A stretch of DNA of 64,000 nucleotides from Nitrosospira briensis (GTDB taxonomy: Bacteria; Pseudomonadota; Gammaproteobacteria; Burkholderiales; Nitrosomonadaceae), in contig NZ_FOVJ01000003.1 of NCBI RefSeq assembly GCF_900115125.1, forward strand, positions 62,001 to 126,000, written 5' to 3'. The position numbers and the translations under genes were made by a program. Positions 46,995 to 56,169 of the stretch are shown here, one piece after another. The notes below the pieces were generated by a model, which worked only from the letters and a program-made list of their open reading frames with translations, searched no databases and was not told the DNA's origin. Position 1 is the stretch's first letter; the number at the start of each line of letters is the position of its first letter.

Positions 46995-48212
46995 ATGCGC
47001 ATCCTGCATATCCTTGACCATTCCATTCCGCTTCACAGCGGCTATACATTCCGGACGCTCTCCATTCTCCGGGAACAGCGTACCCTGGGTTGGGAAACTT
47101 ATCACCTGACCGGATCGAAACAGGGAAATTGCAGCATTCCGGAAGAGGATGTCGAGGGGTGGCATTTTTATCGCACCCCGGCCGCTGCAAATTCGATTTC
47201 GCGATTGCCCGTCCTGAACCAGGTTTCCGTCATTCATGGCTTGACGGCCCGTTTAAGCAAGGTGGCGGAAATTGTCAAGCCGGATATCCTGCACGCCCAT
47301 TCCCCGGCCCTGAACGCCATACCTGCCCTGAGCGTGGGCAGGCGTCTGGGTATTCCGGTCGTCTATGAAGTCAGGGCGTTCTGGGAAGACGCAGCGGTAG
47401 ACCATGGGACCAGTCGCGAATGGGGGCTCAGGTATCGACTTACCCGGTCACTGGAGAGCTATGCACTGAAGCGGGTTGATGCCGTCACCACAATTTGCGA
47501 AGGACTACGCAGTGATATTCTTGCGCGGGGCATCGCGCCGGAAAAGGTGACGGTCATTCCCAATGCAGTCAATATCGAGAATTTCAGCGCAGGCAAAAGC
47601 CGTGATTCGCAACTCGCTCAAGACCTGGGGGTCGAGGGCAAGCCGTTGTTGGGCTTTATTGGTTCTTTTTATGCTTATGAAGGCTTGGGTATTCTGTTGA
47701 AGGCATTACCGGAAATGCTGTCCGCCAATCCTGATATCCGCGTCATGCTGGTCGGGGGCGGTCCGCAAGAAAAAGAATTAAAAGCTATCGCTGCGCAGCT
47801 TGGCCTGGAAGACAAGGTGATTTTCGTCGGCCGGGTTCCTCATGAGCAGGTCCAGCGTTATTACAATCTGATCGATATCCTTGTTTATCCGAGACTGCAG
47901 ATGCGGCTTACCGATCTGGTAACGCCGTTGAAGCCGCTCGAAGCCATGGCGCAAGGCAGGCTTGTTATGGCTTCGGATGTCGGTGGCCATCGGGAACTCA
48001 TCGAGGACAGGAAAACCGGCGTCCTTTTCGCTGCCGGCGATTCGGCTGCGCTCGCTTCCAAGGTGTTGAATCTTTTCTCCAGTCCCGAACTGTGGCCTGG
48101 CCTCCGCCTGGCGGCCAGGAGTTTTGTGGAAACACAACGTAATTGGCCCGTCAGTGTGGCACGGTATCAGGATATTTACGGCTCGCTCGTCTCGAAGGCG
48201 TCAGGGCCGTGA
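46995..48212 (+). CDS. PEP-CTERM/exosortase A-associated glycosyltransferase, Daro_2409 family
   Basis: 405 residues from ATG 46995 (a TTG lies immediately upstream). It begins MRILHILDHSIPLHSGYTFR, the hallmark of the Daro_2409-type GT4 found in exosortase loci. GT-B features include VVYEVRAFWEDAAVDHG, VIPNAVNIENF, LLGFIGSFYAYEGLGILLKA and the donor-site TPLKPLEAMAQGRLVM. It would extend the lipid-linked glycan on the cytoplasmic side. The stop overlaps the next gene's GTG (GTGA). Confidence 0.92.
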   Translation: MRILHILDHSIPLHSGYTFRTLSILREQRTLGWETYHLTGSKQGNCSIPEEDVEGWHFYRTPAAANSISRLPVLNQVSVIHGLTARLSKVAEIVKPDILHAHSPALNAIPALSVGRRLGIPVVYEVRAFWEDAAVDHGTSREWGLRYRLTRSLESYALKRVDAVTTICEGLRSDILARGIAPEKVTVIPNAVNIENFSAGKSRDSQLAQDLGVEGKPLLGFIGSFYAYEGLGILLKALPEMLSANPDIRVMLVGGGPQEKELKAIAAQLGLEDKVIFVGRVPHEQVQRYYNLIDILVYPRLQMRLTDLVTPLKPLEAMAQGRLVMASDVGGHRELIEDRKTGVLFAAGDSAALASKVLNLFSSPELWPGLRLAARSFVETQRNWPVSVARYQDIYGSLVSKASGP

Positions 48213-49330
48213 AGCCGGCGGGATTGCGCATCGGACTGGTTGGACCTTTACCCCCCCCTTCCGGTGGAATGGCCAACCAGACACTGCAATTGGCCAGATT
48301 ATTGCGTGGGGAAGACGCCGTGGTTGAACTGATTCAGGTCAATCGCCCCTATCGCCCGGGCTGGATTGGAAGAATCAAGGGAATAAGAGCGGGATTTCGG
48401 TTGCTGCCGTATCTTGGCCACCTCTGGTTTTCCGCGAACAGGGTTCAGTTATTTCATGTAATGGCGAATTCGGGCTGGTCTTGGCACCTCTTTGCGGCCC
48501 CGGCCATCTGGATAGCCCGCATCAAAGGGAAACCGGTCATCATCAATTACCGGGGGGGCGAAGCAGACAATTTTTTCGACAAAGCTTTTTTCTGGGTAAA
48601 ACCCTCCCTGCATCGGGCAAATGCAATCATCGTTCCTTCCGGCTTTCTTGAAGCGGTATTTGGAAAACGGGGTTTTTCAACCGACATCGTGCCCAATATC
48701 ATTGATCTGAGCCGGTTCGGCGCGGAAATCCACCCTGCATCTTCCACAGCAGAAGCAGGGTTTCCCCATATCATCGTTACCCGCAACCTGGAGCCGATTT
48801 ACGACAACGCTACCGCCCTGCGTGCATTCAGCATTGTGAAACGGGTGCTTCCCACGGCAAAACTTACCTTGGCCGGGTCAGGTCCCGAGGGGGAAGCGCT
48901 GGAGGCGCTCGCATGCCGGCTTGGGCTGGCGGACGCGGTTACCTTTACAGGTCGACTGGATAACGAAGGCATGGCGGCTGTCTACCGCAGCGCCGATGTC
49001 ATGATCAACCCCAGCTTGGTGGACAATATGCCCATCTCGGTCCTTGAAGCCCTGGCCAGCGGCATCCCGGTTGTGAGTACTAACGTGGGCGGGGTTCCCT
49101 ATCTGGTAGAACATGAAAAAACAGCCTTGCTTGTTCCGGCGCAAGACCCGGAAGCCATGGCCGAAGCGGTCCTTTCATTACTCAACGATCCCTTGAAAAC
49201 GAAGCAGATGACCCAGGCAGGCCTTGAGTCTGTACAGCAGTACGCGTGGCCCAACGTGCGTGATTCCTTGTTTCGCGTTTATGGAAACGTCCTGGAAAAT
49301 TCAAACAGATCCATGGCGTGCGTCAAGTGA
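48209..49330 (+). CDS. Glycosyltransferase family 4
   Basis: 373 residues from GTG 48209, overlapping the previous stop. A GT-B protein with LRIGLVGPLPPPSGGMANQT at the N-terminus (glycine loop), VIINYRGGEADNFF, IVPNIIDLSRF, TLAGSGPEGEALEAL and the donor-site PSLVDNMPISVLEALASGIP. It is probably an elongating transferase of the same pathway. The stop again overlaps a GTG (GTGA) of the PaaK-like gene, so three genes in a row are coupled through non-ATG starts. Confidence 0.9.
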   Translation: MKPAGLRIGLVGPLPPPSGGMANQTLQLARLLRGEDAVVELIQVNRPYRPGWIGRIKGIRAGFRLLPYLGHLWFSANRVQLFHVMANSGWSWHLFAAPAIWIARIKGKPVIINYRGGEADNFFDKAFFWVKPSLHRANAIIVPSGFLEAVFGKRGFSTDIVPNIIDLSRFGAEIHPASSTAEAGFPHIIVTRNLEPIYDNATALRAFSIVKRVLPTAKLTLAGSGPEGEALEALACRLGLADAVTFTGRLDNEGMAAVYRSADVMINPSLVDNMPISVLEALASGIPVVSTNVGGVPYLVEHEKTALLVPAQDPEAMAEAVLSLLNDPLKTKQMTQAGLESVQQYAWPNVRDSLFRVYGNVLENSNRSMACVK

Positions 49331-50703
49331 ACGCAAGCCCGGGCAGAAAAAAAGATTTTTATACCTCGCTCATATCAGGTCTTTTCTTTCCGGTTCACGA
49401 GCGCATCAAGCACCATCACAGCGTTGCTGTCCGTAAAGAGATGGAGGCGTCCCAATGGTGGGACCGGAAACATCTGGAAGCGCTCCAGCTTTCCAAACTG
49501 CAGCGCTTGCTTGCCAAGGTCCAGGCAAACGTCCCCTACTACCGCAGACTCTTCGCAGAGATTGGCTTCGAGGCATCAAATATACGCTGTCTTGCCGATC
49601 TGGCCTGTTTGCCCCTTCTGGACAAACCGGCGATCCGCGCCAATACCGATGAAATGAAATCCGAACTTTGCCGGGACCTTGCCCGGTTTAACACCGGCGG
49701 TTCCAGCGGAGAACCGTTGATTTTCTACATCAGCAAGGAACGAATCAGTCACGATGTGGCCGCGAAATGGCGCGCCACACGCTGGTGGGATGTGGATATC
49801 GGAGATGAAGAAATAGTGGTGTGGGGCTCACCAATCGAACTTGGTGCCCAGGATAGCCTCCGCGTCTTTCGTGATCGACTGCTCAGGACCAAACTGCTCC
49901 CCGCCTTTGAAATGTCGCAACAAAAACTCGACCAGTTCCTGGACGAAATAGAGGGAATGCGTCCCAAAATGCTTTTCGGTTACCCTTCTTCCCTGTCGCA
50001 CATTGCCCGCCATGCCCAGACAAGGGGGCGGCGTATGGATGATCTGGGAATCCGGGTCGCGTTTGTTACCTCGGAGCGTCTTTATGCCGAACAGCGCCAG
50101 CAGATCAGCACAACGTTCGGTTGTCCGGTAGCGAACGGCTATGGAGGCCGCGATGCAGGCTTTATCGCCCACGAATGTCCTCAAGGCGGCATGCACATCA
50201 CCGCCGAGGATATTATTGTAGAAATTGTGGATCAGCAAGGCACGCCATTGCCCTACGGGGAGGCCGGAGAGATTATCGTCACCCATCTGGCCACGGGCGA
50301 TTTTCCCTTCATCCGCTATCGTACCGGCGATATAGGCGTACTGGACAGCAAGCTCTGCGTTTGCGGACGCGGCCTTCCCCTGCTTAGGGAAATTCAGGGC
50401 CGCAGCACCGATTTCCTTGTCGCGCAGGATGGTACTGTCATGCATGGCCTGGCCCTGATCTATATCCTGCGCGAGCTCCCCCAGATACGCAACTTCAAGA
50501 TCATCCAGGAAGATTTGAATCTGACGCGTGTATGGGTGGTTACGGATGAGAGGCTAGAGGTCGGGCTGTCCAGTAAAATCGAGGAGGGGTTCAAGGCCAG
50601 GCTGGGTCGGGGCGTGGAAATCGTTGTCGAAGAGGTGAATGAAATTCCGCTGGAAAAATCGGGCAAGTTTCGCTACGTGGTAAGCAAGGTTGCAACGGTT
50701 TAA
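49327..50703 (+). CDS. PaaK/CapK-like adenylate-forming protein
   Basis: 458 residues from GTG 49327. It is related to phenylacetate-CoA ligase and the CapK/CoF-synthetase group: LARFNTGGSSGEPLIFY (P-loop), FGYPSSLSHIARHA, ANGYGGRDAGFIAHECPQGG, FIRYRTGDIGVLD and a late IPLEKSGKFRYVV. Family members activate a carboxylate as acyl-AMP and pass it to a thiol; in polysaccharide loci the true substrate is unknown. A partial copy of its 5' end is found at 58370-58600, and a second, divergent full-length member lies at 54859. Confidence 0.87.
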   Translation: MNASPGRKKDFYTSLISGLFFPVHERIKHHHSVAVRKEMEASQWWDRKHLEALQLSKLQRLLAKVQANVPYYRRLFAEIGFEASNIRCLADLACLPLLDKPAIRANTDEMKSELCRDLARFNTGGSSGEPLIFYISKERISHDVAAKWRATRWWDVDIGDEEIVVWGSPIELGAQDSLRVFRDRLLRTKLLPAFEMSQQKLDQFLDEIEGMRPKMLFGYPSSLSHIARHAQTRGRRMDDLGIRVAFVTSERLYAEQRQQISTTFGCPVANGYGGRDAGFIAHECPQGGMHITAEDIIVEIVDQQGTPLPYGEAGEIIVTHLATGDFPFIRYRTGDIGVLDSKLCVCGRGLPLLREIQGRSTDFLVAQDGTVMHGLALIYILRELPQIRNFKIIQEDLNLTRVWVVTDERLEVGLSSKIEEGFKARLGRGVEIVVEEVNEIPLEKSGKFRYVVSKVATV

Positions 50704-50836
50704 TTGAAAGAGCCGCGGTTGCAACGTCTTATTGCTTAATTGCATCGTTTCCTGCAGTGGCTGCCATCGAATCAGGTGAGCAATCTATAACCGTATCACG
50801 CTGTCGGAAACTATATGCAAGTGCAATAAAGGACGC
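50704..50836. other. Gap after the PaaK-like gene, left edge of the rearranged region
   Basis: 133 bases between the PaaK-like stop and the flippase remnant. No feature is seen except that ATAAAGGACGC (50821-50831) recurs at 58728-58738 on the other side of the block, close to the other remnant. Confidence 0.35.
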
Positions 50837-51267
50837 TGGAGCGTACTGGCCAGCATGGGGCGTGCAGACCTGTCGCTGAAGTCTACGATCATTGCATTGA
50901 TTATCTTGTTGCCCCTGACATTGATTGGCGCGCAATATGGGGTAATCAGCCTTGTATCGGCCTTGATGACGACCGAACTGATTGTCGCATTTTCAACTGT
51001 CCGCATGAGCAAGGCTGTTCTGGAAACGTCTTTCACAAAAATCGCGCTAAGCTTTCCCAGCCATTTGTTTCGTCCGCTGTCATGGCTGCCTGCCTGCTAA
51101 GCGCGAGGGCCGTATTTGTCGGCGAGGATAGCCTTGGACGATTGTTTATCGAAATCGCTGGCGGCGCGCTTATTTATTTCTTAACCCTGTGGCGTTTCTA
51201 TTTAAAATGGCTGGAGGATGCGATAAAGCTATTCCTAAGAAGGCATAAGGCAAATTCCGCCGCCTAG
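50837..51267 (+). pseudogene. Remnant of a Wzx flippase (C-terminal quarter)
   Basis: Two adjacent plus-strand frames together reproduce the C-terminus of the intact flippase at 58965. The first (to about 51060) reads SMGRADLSLKSTIIALIILL, then LPLTLIGAQYGV and TTELIVAF, matching SMGRADLTVRSG, LPLALIGANYGS and ASELIVAF. After a one-base shift near 51058-51062 the second reads VSSAVMAACLL and ALIYFLTLWRFYLKWLEDAI, matching VSSVVMAGCVL and ASYFLTLRTFYRKRLMDTI. The N-terminal three quarters are missing. It is a decayed partial duplicate lying directly behind the PaaK-like gene. Confidence 0.88.
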
Positions 51268-51580
51268 CAGTCCGTCGATCTTCTCCTCAATTCCACCCGC
51301 AACTTCGCATTGCCGGATAATTATTGCTTTCAAAGAAGCACGCTGCTTTGAGAATATTGAAGAATGTATGTATGCGATAATTAAATATGGAAAAAACGAG
51401 ACACCCGTTCTCTATCGTATGCCACGCTCGAAGAGATTCGAATTGGCGACTGCAGCGGGACGTCGAGCGCGAGGCCGCAGCCTTGCATGGCGTGACTGCA
51501 TCTGGTCGGTATTGCCCCAATACTGAGACAATACCAGTTGGTGGGCGCTCGCTTGCTCATGGATGAATCATCTGAGCTAA
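51268..51580. other. Non-coding gap at the left boundary of the GC-rich block
   Basis: About 310 bases, AT-richer than the genes to the right, with no supported gene, repeat or insertion-sequence end that I can recognise. Confidence 0.35.
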
Positions 51581-52531
51581 ATGATGGATAACCCAGTTTC
51601 CATGTCACCAGAAATAAGTATCGTGATCCCCACATTTAACAATGCGGCGGGTTTGGTTTTGCTGGCCGATCGGCTTAGCTGTGTGGTCAATGGCACAGGA
51701 AAGTCATGGGAAGTAATACTTGTTGATGATGGCTCCTCGGACAATAGTTGGCGTGTCATTGAAGATATCGCGCGGGACCGGCCAGGATTTCGGGGTATCC
51801 TCCTTGGCCGCAATATGGGCCAGGCTCGCGCCACGCTGTGCGGAATCCGTGCAGCAACTGGGGATATCGTGGTCACCATGGACGACGATCTGCAGCACGA
51901 GCCCGAGGCTATGCCTATGCTGCTTGCCGAGTTGGATAGTGACGGCGGATACGATGGACTGTTCGCCTGGTTTCCGGACAAGCAGCACAGTGGCTTGCGT
52001 AACTTGGGCTCGCGCATCGTACGCTATCTCAACGCCCGTGCCTTCGGCCTCGGCAAGGTGAAGATCTCATCCTACCGTTTGATGCGAAGGCAGGTGGCGG
52101 ACTTCATCCGTGCCAACAAATCATCCATCGCCAGCCCGGGCGCCATGATGCTCGCAGCGACCAGGCACATCAAATCAGTGCCCATCGAGCACCATCAGCG
52201 TGCTTTCGGTCGCTCCAACTACACCTTGATAAGTCAGTTGCGACTGGCGCTGACCAACCTCTTCGCTGTCAGCCTGTTACCACTACGTCTCATCGCCGGG
52301 CTAGGGATTGCTACCGCTATGGTGAGTGCGATTATGGTGCTGGGCACGCTGGTGCGCTACTTCACCACTGGTTTCGGCGTACCCGGATGGGCAACGCTGG
52401 TGATTCTGATCACCTTCTTCTCCGGCATGATCTTGCTCTCCCTCGGGGTGATCGGCGAGTATCTCCTCCGGGTGCTGCGCGAGTTGCAGTATACTGACGC
52501 GGTGCCGGTGCGTCGGACCATCGGATTCTAA
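51581..52531 (+). CDS. Glycosyltransferase family 2, membrane-anchored
   Basis: 316 residues. The GT-A domain has EISIVIPTFNNAAGLVLLAD, ILVDDGSSDNSW and VVTMDDDLQHEPEAM (metal-binding Asp), then two C-terminal membrane helices (about 235-300) ending in LGVIGEYLLRVLRELQYTD, as in polyprenyl-phosphate glycosyltransferases (DPM1/ArnC/GtrB). It opens the GC-rich block. It shares the GT2-then-methyltransferase order with the resident pair at 39755-41470, but its sequence is quite different. Confidence 0.88.
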   Translation: MMDNPVSMSPEISIVIPTFNNAAGLVLLADRLSCVVNGTGKSWEVILVDDGSSDNSWRVIEDIARDRPGFRGILLGRNMGQARATLCGIRAATGDIVVTMDDDLQHEPEAMPMLLAELDSDGGYDGLFAWFPDKQHSGLRNLGSRIVRYLNARAFGLGKVKISSYRLMRRQVADFIRANKSSIASPGAMMLAATRHIKSVPIEHHQRAFGRSNYTLISQLRLALTNLFAVSLLPLRLIAGLGIATAMVSAIMVLGTLVRYFTTGFGVPGWATLVILITFFSGMILLSLGVIGEYLLRVLRELQYTDAVPVRRTIGF

Positions 52532-52648
52532 ACTTCCGCGGCCCACATGGCGCCAAGACGTGCGACCACGGATACTCTCAGGACTTCGCCGATGAGTTGT
52601 GTGATTCTGCAGCCCAGCTTCATTCCCTAGTGTGGTTATTTCCACCCT

Positions 52649-52801
52649 ATGGTTACCCAAACCGCCCTCAACTATTATAACCCCTTCGACGGTCAGGTCT
52701 CGATCCTGGACCTGCTGTTCAACGCTGGGCAGAAGCGCCAGGATATATTTGGGGACGTGGGCGAGACGAATTTAACAAAAGGATCTGTGATCGATGAGTA
52801 A
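52649..52801 (+). pseudogene. Remnant of a WbqC-like gene (C-terminus)
   Basis: A 50-codon frame starting at ATG 52649 reads NYYNPFDGQVSILDLLFNAG, which matches the C-terminal block of WbqC proteins (compare FSPFVTVLDLLLNVG in the intact copy at 44673). The rest of the gene is missing. It overlaps the start of the methyltransferase at 52794 by 8 bp, as an intact upstream gene would have done. It could still be translated as a small peptide. Confidence 0.68.
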
Positions 52802-53528
52802 CGAGCTTGATTGGCATGCCCATGCTTATGGCGCGGGTTTCGACTACGCCTTCGACAATAACATCATTTCCAATTGGTACCCGGACCGGATTATGGCGCT
52901 GTCTCGCGAGTCCGGGAGTCTCCTCGAACTCGGCATCGGCCGGGGTGTGACGACCGAGGCGTTTTCCCGACATTTTGTCCGCCATGTGGTCGTCGACGGG
53001 TCGCCTGTCGTTATCAACCGCTTTCGCGAACAGTTTCCACAGTGTACGGCGGAGGTGCTGGAGTCCTACTTCGAAAAACTCGATATCGAGGAGCGGTTTG
53101 ACGCCATAGTGATGGGCTTCGTCCTCGAACATGTGTACGAGCCGGTTGCACTGTTGAAGCATATCCGTCGATTTCTGAAACCAGGCGGTCGATTGTTTGT
53201 TGCGGTTCCAAATGGTGAATCTCTGCACCGGCGCATCGGCCATGCCGCGGGATTGCTACTGGACATGACGGCATTGGGTAAGGGCGATCTGGAGCTCGGC
53301 CACCACCGCTCTTATTCCGTCACCACGCTGGACGCGGATCTTACAGCGGCAGGTTGGATGATCACGCGTCGGGAAGGCATCTTTCTGAAACCCTTGATGA
53401 CCCACCAACTGATCTCCCTGCAACTTGGATCGGACATTATTCGTGGCATGTGCGAGGTGGGCATCGGCTACCCGGAACTAAGCTGCGCGCTATTGTTCGA
53501 AGCTGTCGCCGCCAAGGAGGTGGCTTGA
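52794..53528 (+). CDS. Class I SAM-dependent methyltransferase
   Basis: 244 residues with SAM motif LLELGIGRGVTTEAFS, VVVDGSPVVINRF, FDAIVMGFVLEHVYEPVAL and LKPGGRLFVAVPNGESLHRR. It is a paralogue of the methyltransferase at 40748, alignable over nearly its whole length. Codon third positions are more GC-rich than in that copy, consistent with arrival from another genome rather than local duplication. The stop overlaps a TTG start (TTGA) of the ATP-grasp gene. Confidence 0.87.
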   Translation: MSNELDWHAHAYGAGFDYAFDNNIISNWYPDRIMALSRESGSLLELGIGRGVTTEAFSRHFVRHVVVDGSPVVINRFREQFPQCTAEVLESYFEKLDIEERFDAIVMGFVLEHVYEPVALLKHIRRFLKPGGRLFVAVPNGESLHRRIGHAAGLLLDMTALGKGDLELGHHRSYSVTTLDADLTAAGWMITRREGIFLKPLMTHQLISLQLGSDIIRGMCEVGIGYPELSCALLFEAVAAKEVA

Positions 53529-54859
53529 CCCTCGTCGCGCCAGATTTTCTTGAAGGCAAACGCCTGCTGCTCCTCGGCGGCACACCGCTTATGTGCCATG
53601 TCGTGCGCAAGGCTCGTGAGCTTGGCGTCTACACCATTGTTACCGATTACTATGATGAGCACCGAGCTCCAGCAAAGGTCGAGGCTGAGGAGGCTTATGC
53701 GGTCAGTACCCTGAACGTGCCCGGGCTCGTCGACCTGGCTCGCACCGTCCGTGCCGACGGGGTGTTTACCGGCTATTCGGACATCACTCTCCTGCCTTGC
53801 CGCGCGGTCTGTGACGCACTGAGGTTGCCGTTCTATGCCAGTCGCACCCAGCTTGAACAGACCCTGAACAAGCGCCGCTTCAAAGCCCTGTGCCGCAAAC
53901 ACGGCATCCCGGTGGTCCCAGACATCGACCCGGTGCAGTTGCGCGAGCAGCCGCAGCAGGCCCCGTACCCAGTGATCATCAAACCCGCCGATAGCTACAG
54001 CAGCCGGGGTATCTCAGTCTGTGCGACCCCGGCAGAGGTAGCGCCTGCCATTGAGCGTGCGCTCAGCTACTCCGGTAGCGGGGAGTTTATCGCAGAACCT
54101 TATATTGAGGCCGACGACGTCTATTTGTATCTAACGGTTCAGGATGGAATACTCAGCCTCTCAGCGATGGCCGACCGGTTGATGAACACCGAACAGCCTG
54201 GCTTTGCGCCGCAACCGATGGGTTACCTGTTCCCGTCGCGCTACATCGACAATTGGTTTGCCCGCCTCGTACAACCTATGAGGTCGCTCGTCGCCGACCT
54301 CGGTCTTCGCAACGGCACCTTTTTCGTCCAGGGCTTCGTGCTCGATGGCACCATCACGCTATTTGAGATGGGCTTGCGGCTATCTGGTGGCGCCGGCTAC
54401 CTGCCCATCGCTCAAGAGAACGGCATCGATCAGGTCAAAATGCACGTCGCCTATGCGCTGACCGGCCAGTTCGCGGGTTGGGATCTGCGCACCGCCGATA
54501 ACCCACGGTTCAAGCGACCGCATTGCGTGCTCGTCATACTACTGCGCAACGGGATAATCGGGCGAATCGGGGGCTGGGAGCAGGTCTGCGCCCATTCAGC
54601 GGTCTATGCCACACTGCGGCTGCGTGATGAGGGCGACGTCCTGACTGAGGCCGGCACACTGAATCAGGTGTTTGCCCGAATCTACCTGTGTGCGGCGGAC
54701 AAGCATCGGTTGCTCGTCGCCATTGCACAAGTGCGCGCGCTTTTGTCGATCACCGACATCGAAGGCGCTTCAATGATGTTGGGCTCGTTTTCGCTGGATG
54801 CTGTGCCGCTATCATGGGATCTTCAGCAACTGTCACCCACGCGGAGAACGCTGCCCTGA
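53525..54859 (+). CDS. ATP-grasp ligase-like protein
   Basis: 444 residues from TTG 53525, which has AAGGAGG about 5 bp upstream and overlaps the previous stop. The frame stays open further upstream inside the methyltransferase gene. The N-terminal domain has LLLLGGTPLMCHVVRKA; the ATP-grasp core has YPVIIKPADSYSSRGIS near residue 150, FIAEPYIEADDVYLYL, and GTITLFEMGLRLSGGAGYL near 280, where the Glu and following residues bind metal and substrate. Such enzymes join a carboxylate to an amine or thiol via an acyl phosphate. Next to a PaaK-like and a CapA-like protein, peptide or amino acid attachment to a glycan is possible. Confidence 0.85.
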   Translation: MTLVAPDFLEGKRLLLLGGTPLMCHVVRKARELGVYTIVTDYYDEHRAPAKVEAEEAYAVSTLNVPGLVDLARTVRADGVFTGYSDITLLPCRAVCDALRLPFYASRTQLEQTLNKRRFKALCRKHGIPVVPDIDPVQLREQPQQAPYPVIIKPADSYSSRGISVCATPAEVAPAIERALSYSGSGEFIAEPYIEADDVYLYLTVQDGILSLSAMADRLMNTEQPGFAPQPMGYLFPSRYIDNWFARLVQPMRSLVADLGLRNGTFFVQGFVLDGTITLFEMGLRLSGGAGYLPIAQENGIDQVKMHVAYALTGQFAGWDLRTADNPRFKRPHCVLVILLRNGIIGRIGGWEQVCAHSAVYATLRLRDEGDVLTEAGTLNQVFARIYLCAADKHRLLVAIAQVRALLSITDIEGASMMLGSFSLDAVPLSWDLQQLSPTRRTLP

Positions 54860-56169
54860 TGTTTCGATACGGTTCCCTGGTTAACCATTACGCCGACAGC
54901 GTGCGGTTTGCGCGGCTGTCCTCCTCTGCGGTCCGCTGCCGCCAACTCGTCCGCTTCCGGCGCCTGTTCGAGCATGCCCGCGAACATTCGCCTTTCTACC
55001 GGCACCTGTACCGCGAGACCGGCGTGGACCGGTTGGTGATCCGCGACTGGGCCGACATCGAGCGCGTGCCAATGGTGGATAAGGCCCTCCTTCGGACGGT
55101 GCCAACTCAGGACCTGATGACCCGGCCGATCACGCCGGATCTAGTGCGCATCACCACCAGCGGATCCAGCGGCGAACCCTTCGTAATCTACCAGGCCCGG
55201 ACCGAGCAATACACCTCTCATGTGCGCGTGTTCGCGATGCTATGCGAGCTGGGCTGGCGGCCTTGGCAACGCATCCTGATGTTGACCCGGCTGGAACCCA
55301 GCGCGGTTTTGCAGGTGGAACAGGATTTGGGGCTGCTGACACGGCTGCGTAGGGGTTTAGGGCTGTTCGAGCGCGATATCGCCTCGATCTACACCCCTTT
55401 GACGGAGGTTCTGCGCTGGCTCGACTCACATGCGAACGCTCCTGTGCTCTGGTCCACGCCGGGTATCATCACGATACTGTGCGACTTTCTCGAGGAGCAG
55501 GGCCGGCGCTACCAGTTCAGGCTGGTGGTGCTGACCTCCGAGACGCTCAGCCGGACGCTGCGCTCGCGCTGCGAGCATCTGCTCGGCGCGCCGGTGGTGA
55601 GCCACTATGGCCTCCAGGAATGCCCGACCATCGGTCACCATCCCGGCGACGGCGGTTATTTCCGTATCCAGAGCCATGCCTGCATGCTCGAACTCGTTAA
55701 CGCCCGCGTTGAAGGGGGTGGCGGCACGTTGGGGGACGTGGTGCTGACCAATCTGGTAAATCACACCATGCCCTTCATTCGCTATCGGACCGGGGATACC
55801 AGCGAGGTCCTGCCGGGGCCAGACTGCCCCGCCAAAGTGCTGGGGCTGATCCTCGGCCGGGTGGATGATGTGCTGACCCTGCCCGGTGGCCAGCGGTTCG
55901 CCCATCACCATGCGCATGCGCTATTCATGGACTTCCAGCTCTGCACCCAGTTCAAATTCGTCCAGTACCCGGACGGCCGGCTGGCCCTGAGGCTTCGCCT
56001 GCGCAGCGGCGAGGCGCCTGAGGCGGTGCGCGACGCAGCGCTAGCGCGCTGGCGGACGCGCTTTGCCGAGGTGCCGCTGGCGGTGGAGTTCGTCGACACC
56101 GTCATGCCGGTGGATGCGCGCACCGGCAAGTTCAAGAACATTGAGCGATTGAGTGCGGGATCCGCATGA
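54859..56169 (+). CDS. PaaK/CapK-like adenylate-forming protein
   Basis: 436 residues from ATG 54859, overlapping the ATP-grasp stop (TGATG). Signatures of the PaaK/CapK group are ITTSGSSGEPFVIYQA, LWSTPGIITILCDFLEEQ, LTSETLSRTLRSR, SHYGLQECPTIGHHPGDGG and FIRYRTGDTSEV. It is distant from the PaaK-like protein at 49327. It probably activates a carboxylic acid as an adenylate. Its coupling with an ATP-grasp protein means the block encodes two different carboxylate-activating enzymes side by side. Confidence 0.84.
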   Translation: MFRYGSLVNHYADSVRFARLSSSAVRCRQLVRFRRLFEHAREHSPFYRHLYRETGVDRLVIRDWADIERVPMVDKALLRTVPTQDLMTRPITPDLVRITTSGSSGEPFVIYQARTEQYTSHVRVFAMLCELGWRPWQRILMLTRLEPSAVLQVEQDLGLLTRLRRGLGLFERDIASIYTPLTEVLRWLDSHANAPVLWSTPGIITILCDFLEEQGRRYQFRLVVLTSETLSRTLRSRCEHLLGAPVVSHYGLQECPTIGHHPGDGGYFRIQSHACMLELVNARVEGGGGTLGDVVLTNLVNHTMPFIRYRTGDTSEVLPGPDCPAKVLGLILGRVDDVLTLPGGQRFAHHHAHALFMDFQLCTQFKFVQYPDGRLALRLRLRSGEAPEAVRDAALARWRTRFAEVPLAVEFVDTVMPVDARTGKFKNIERLSAGSA

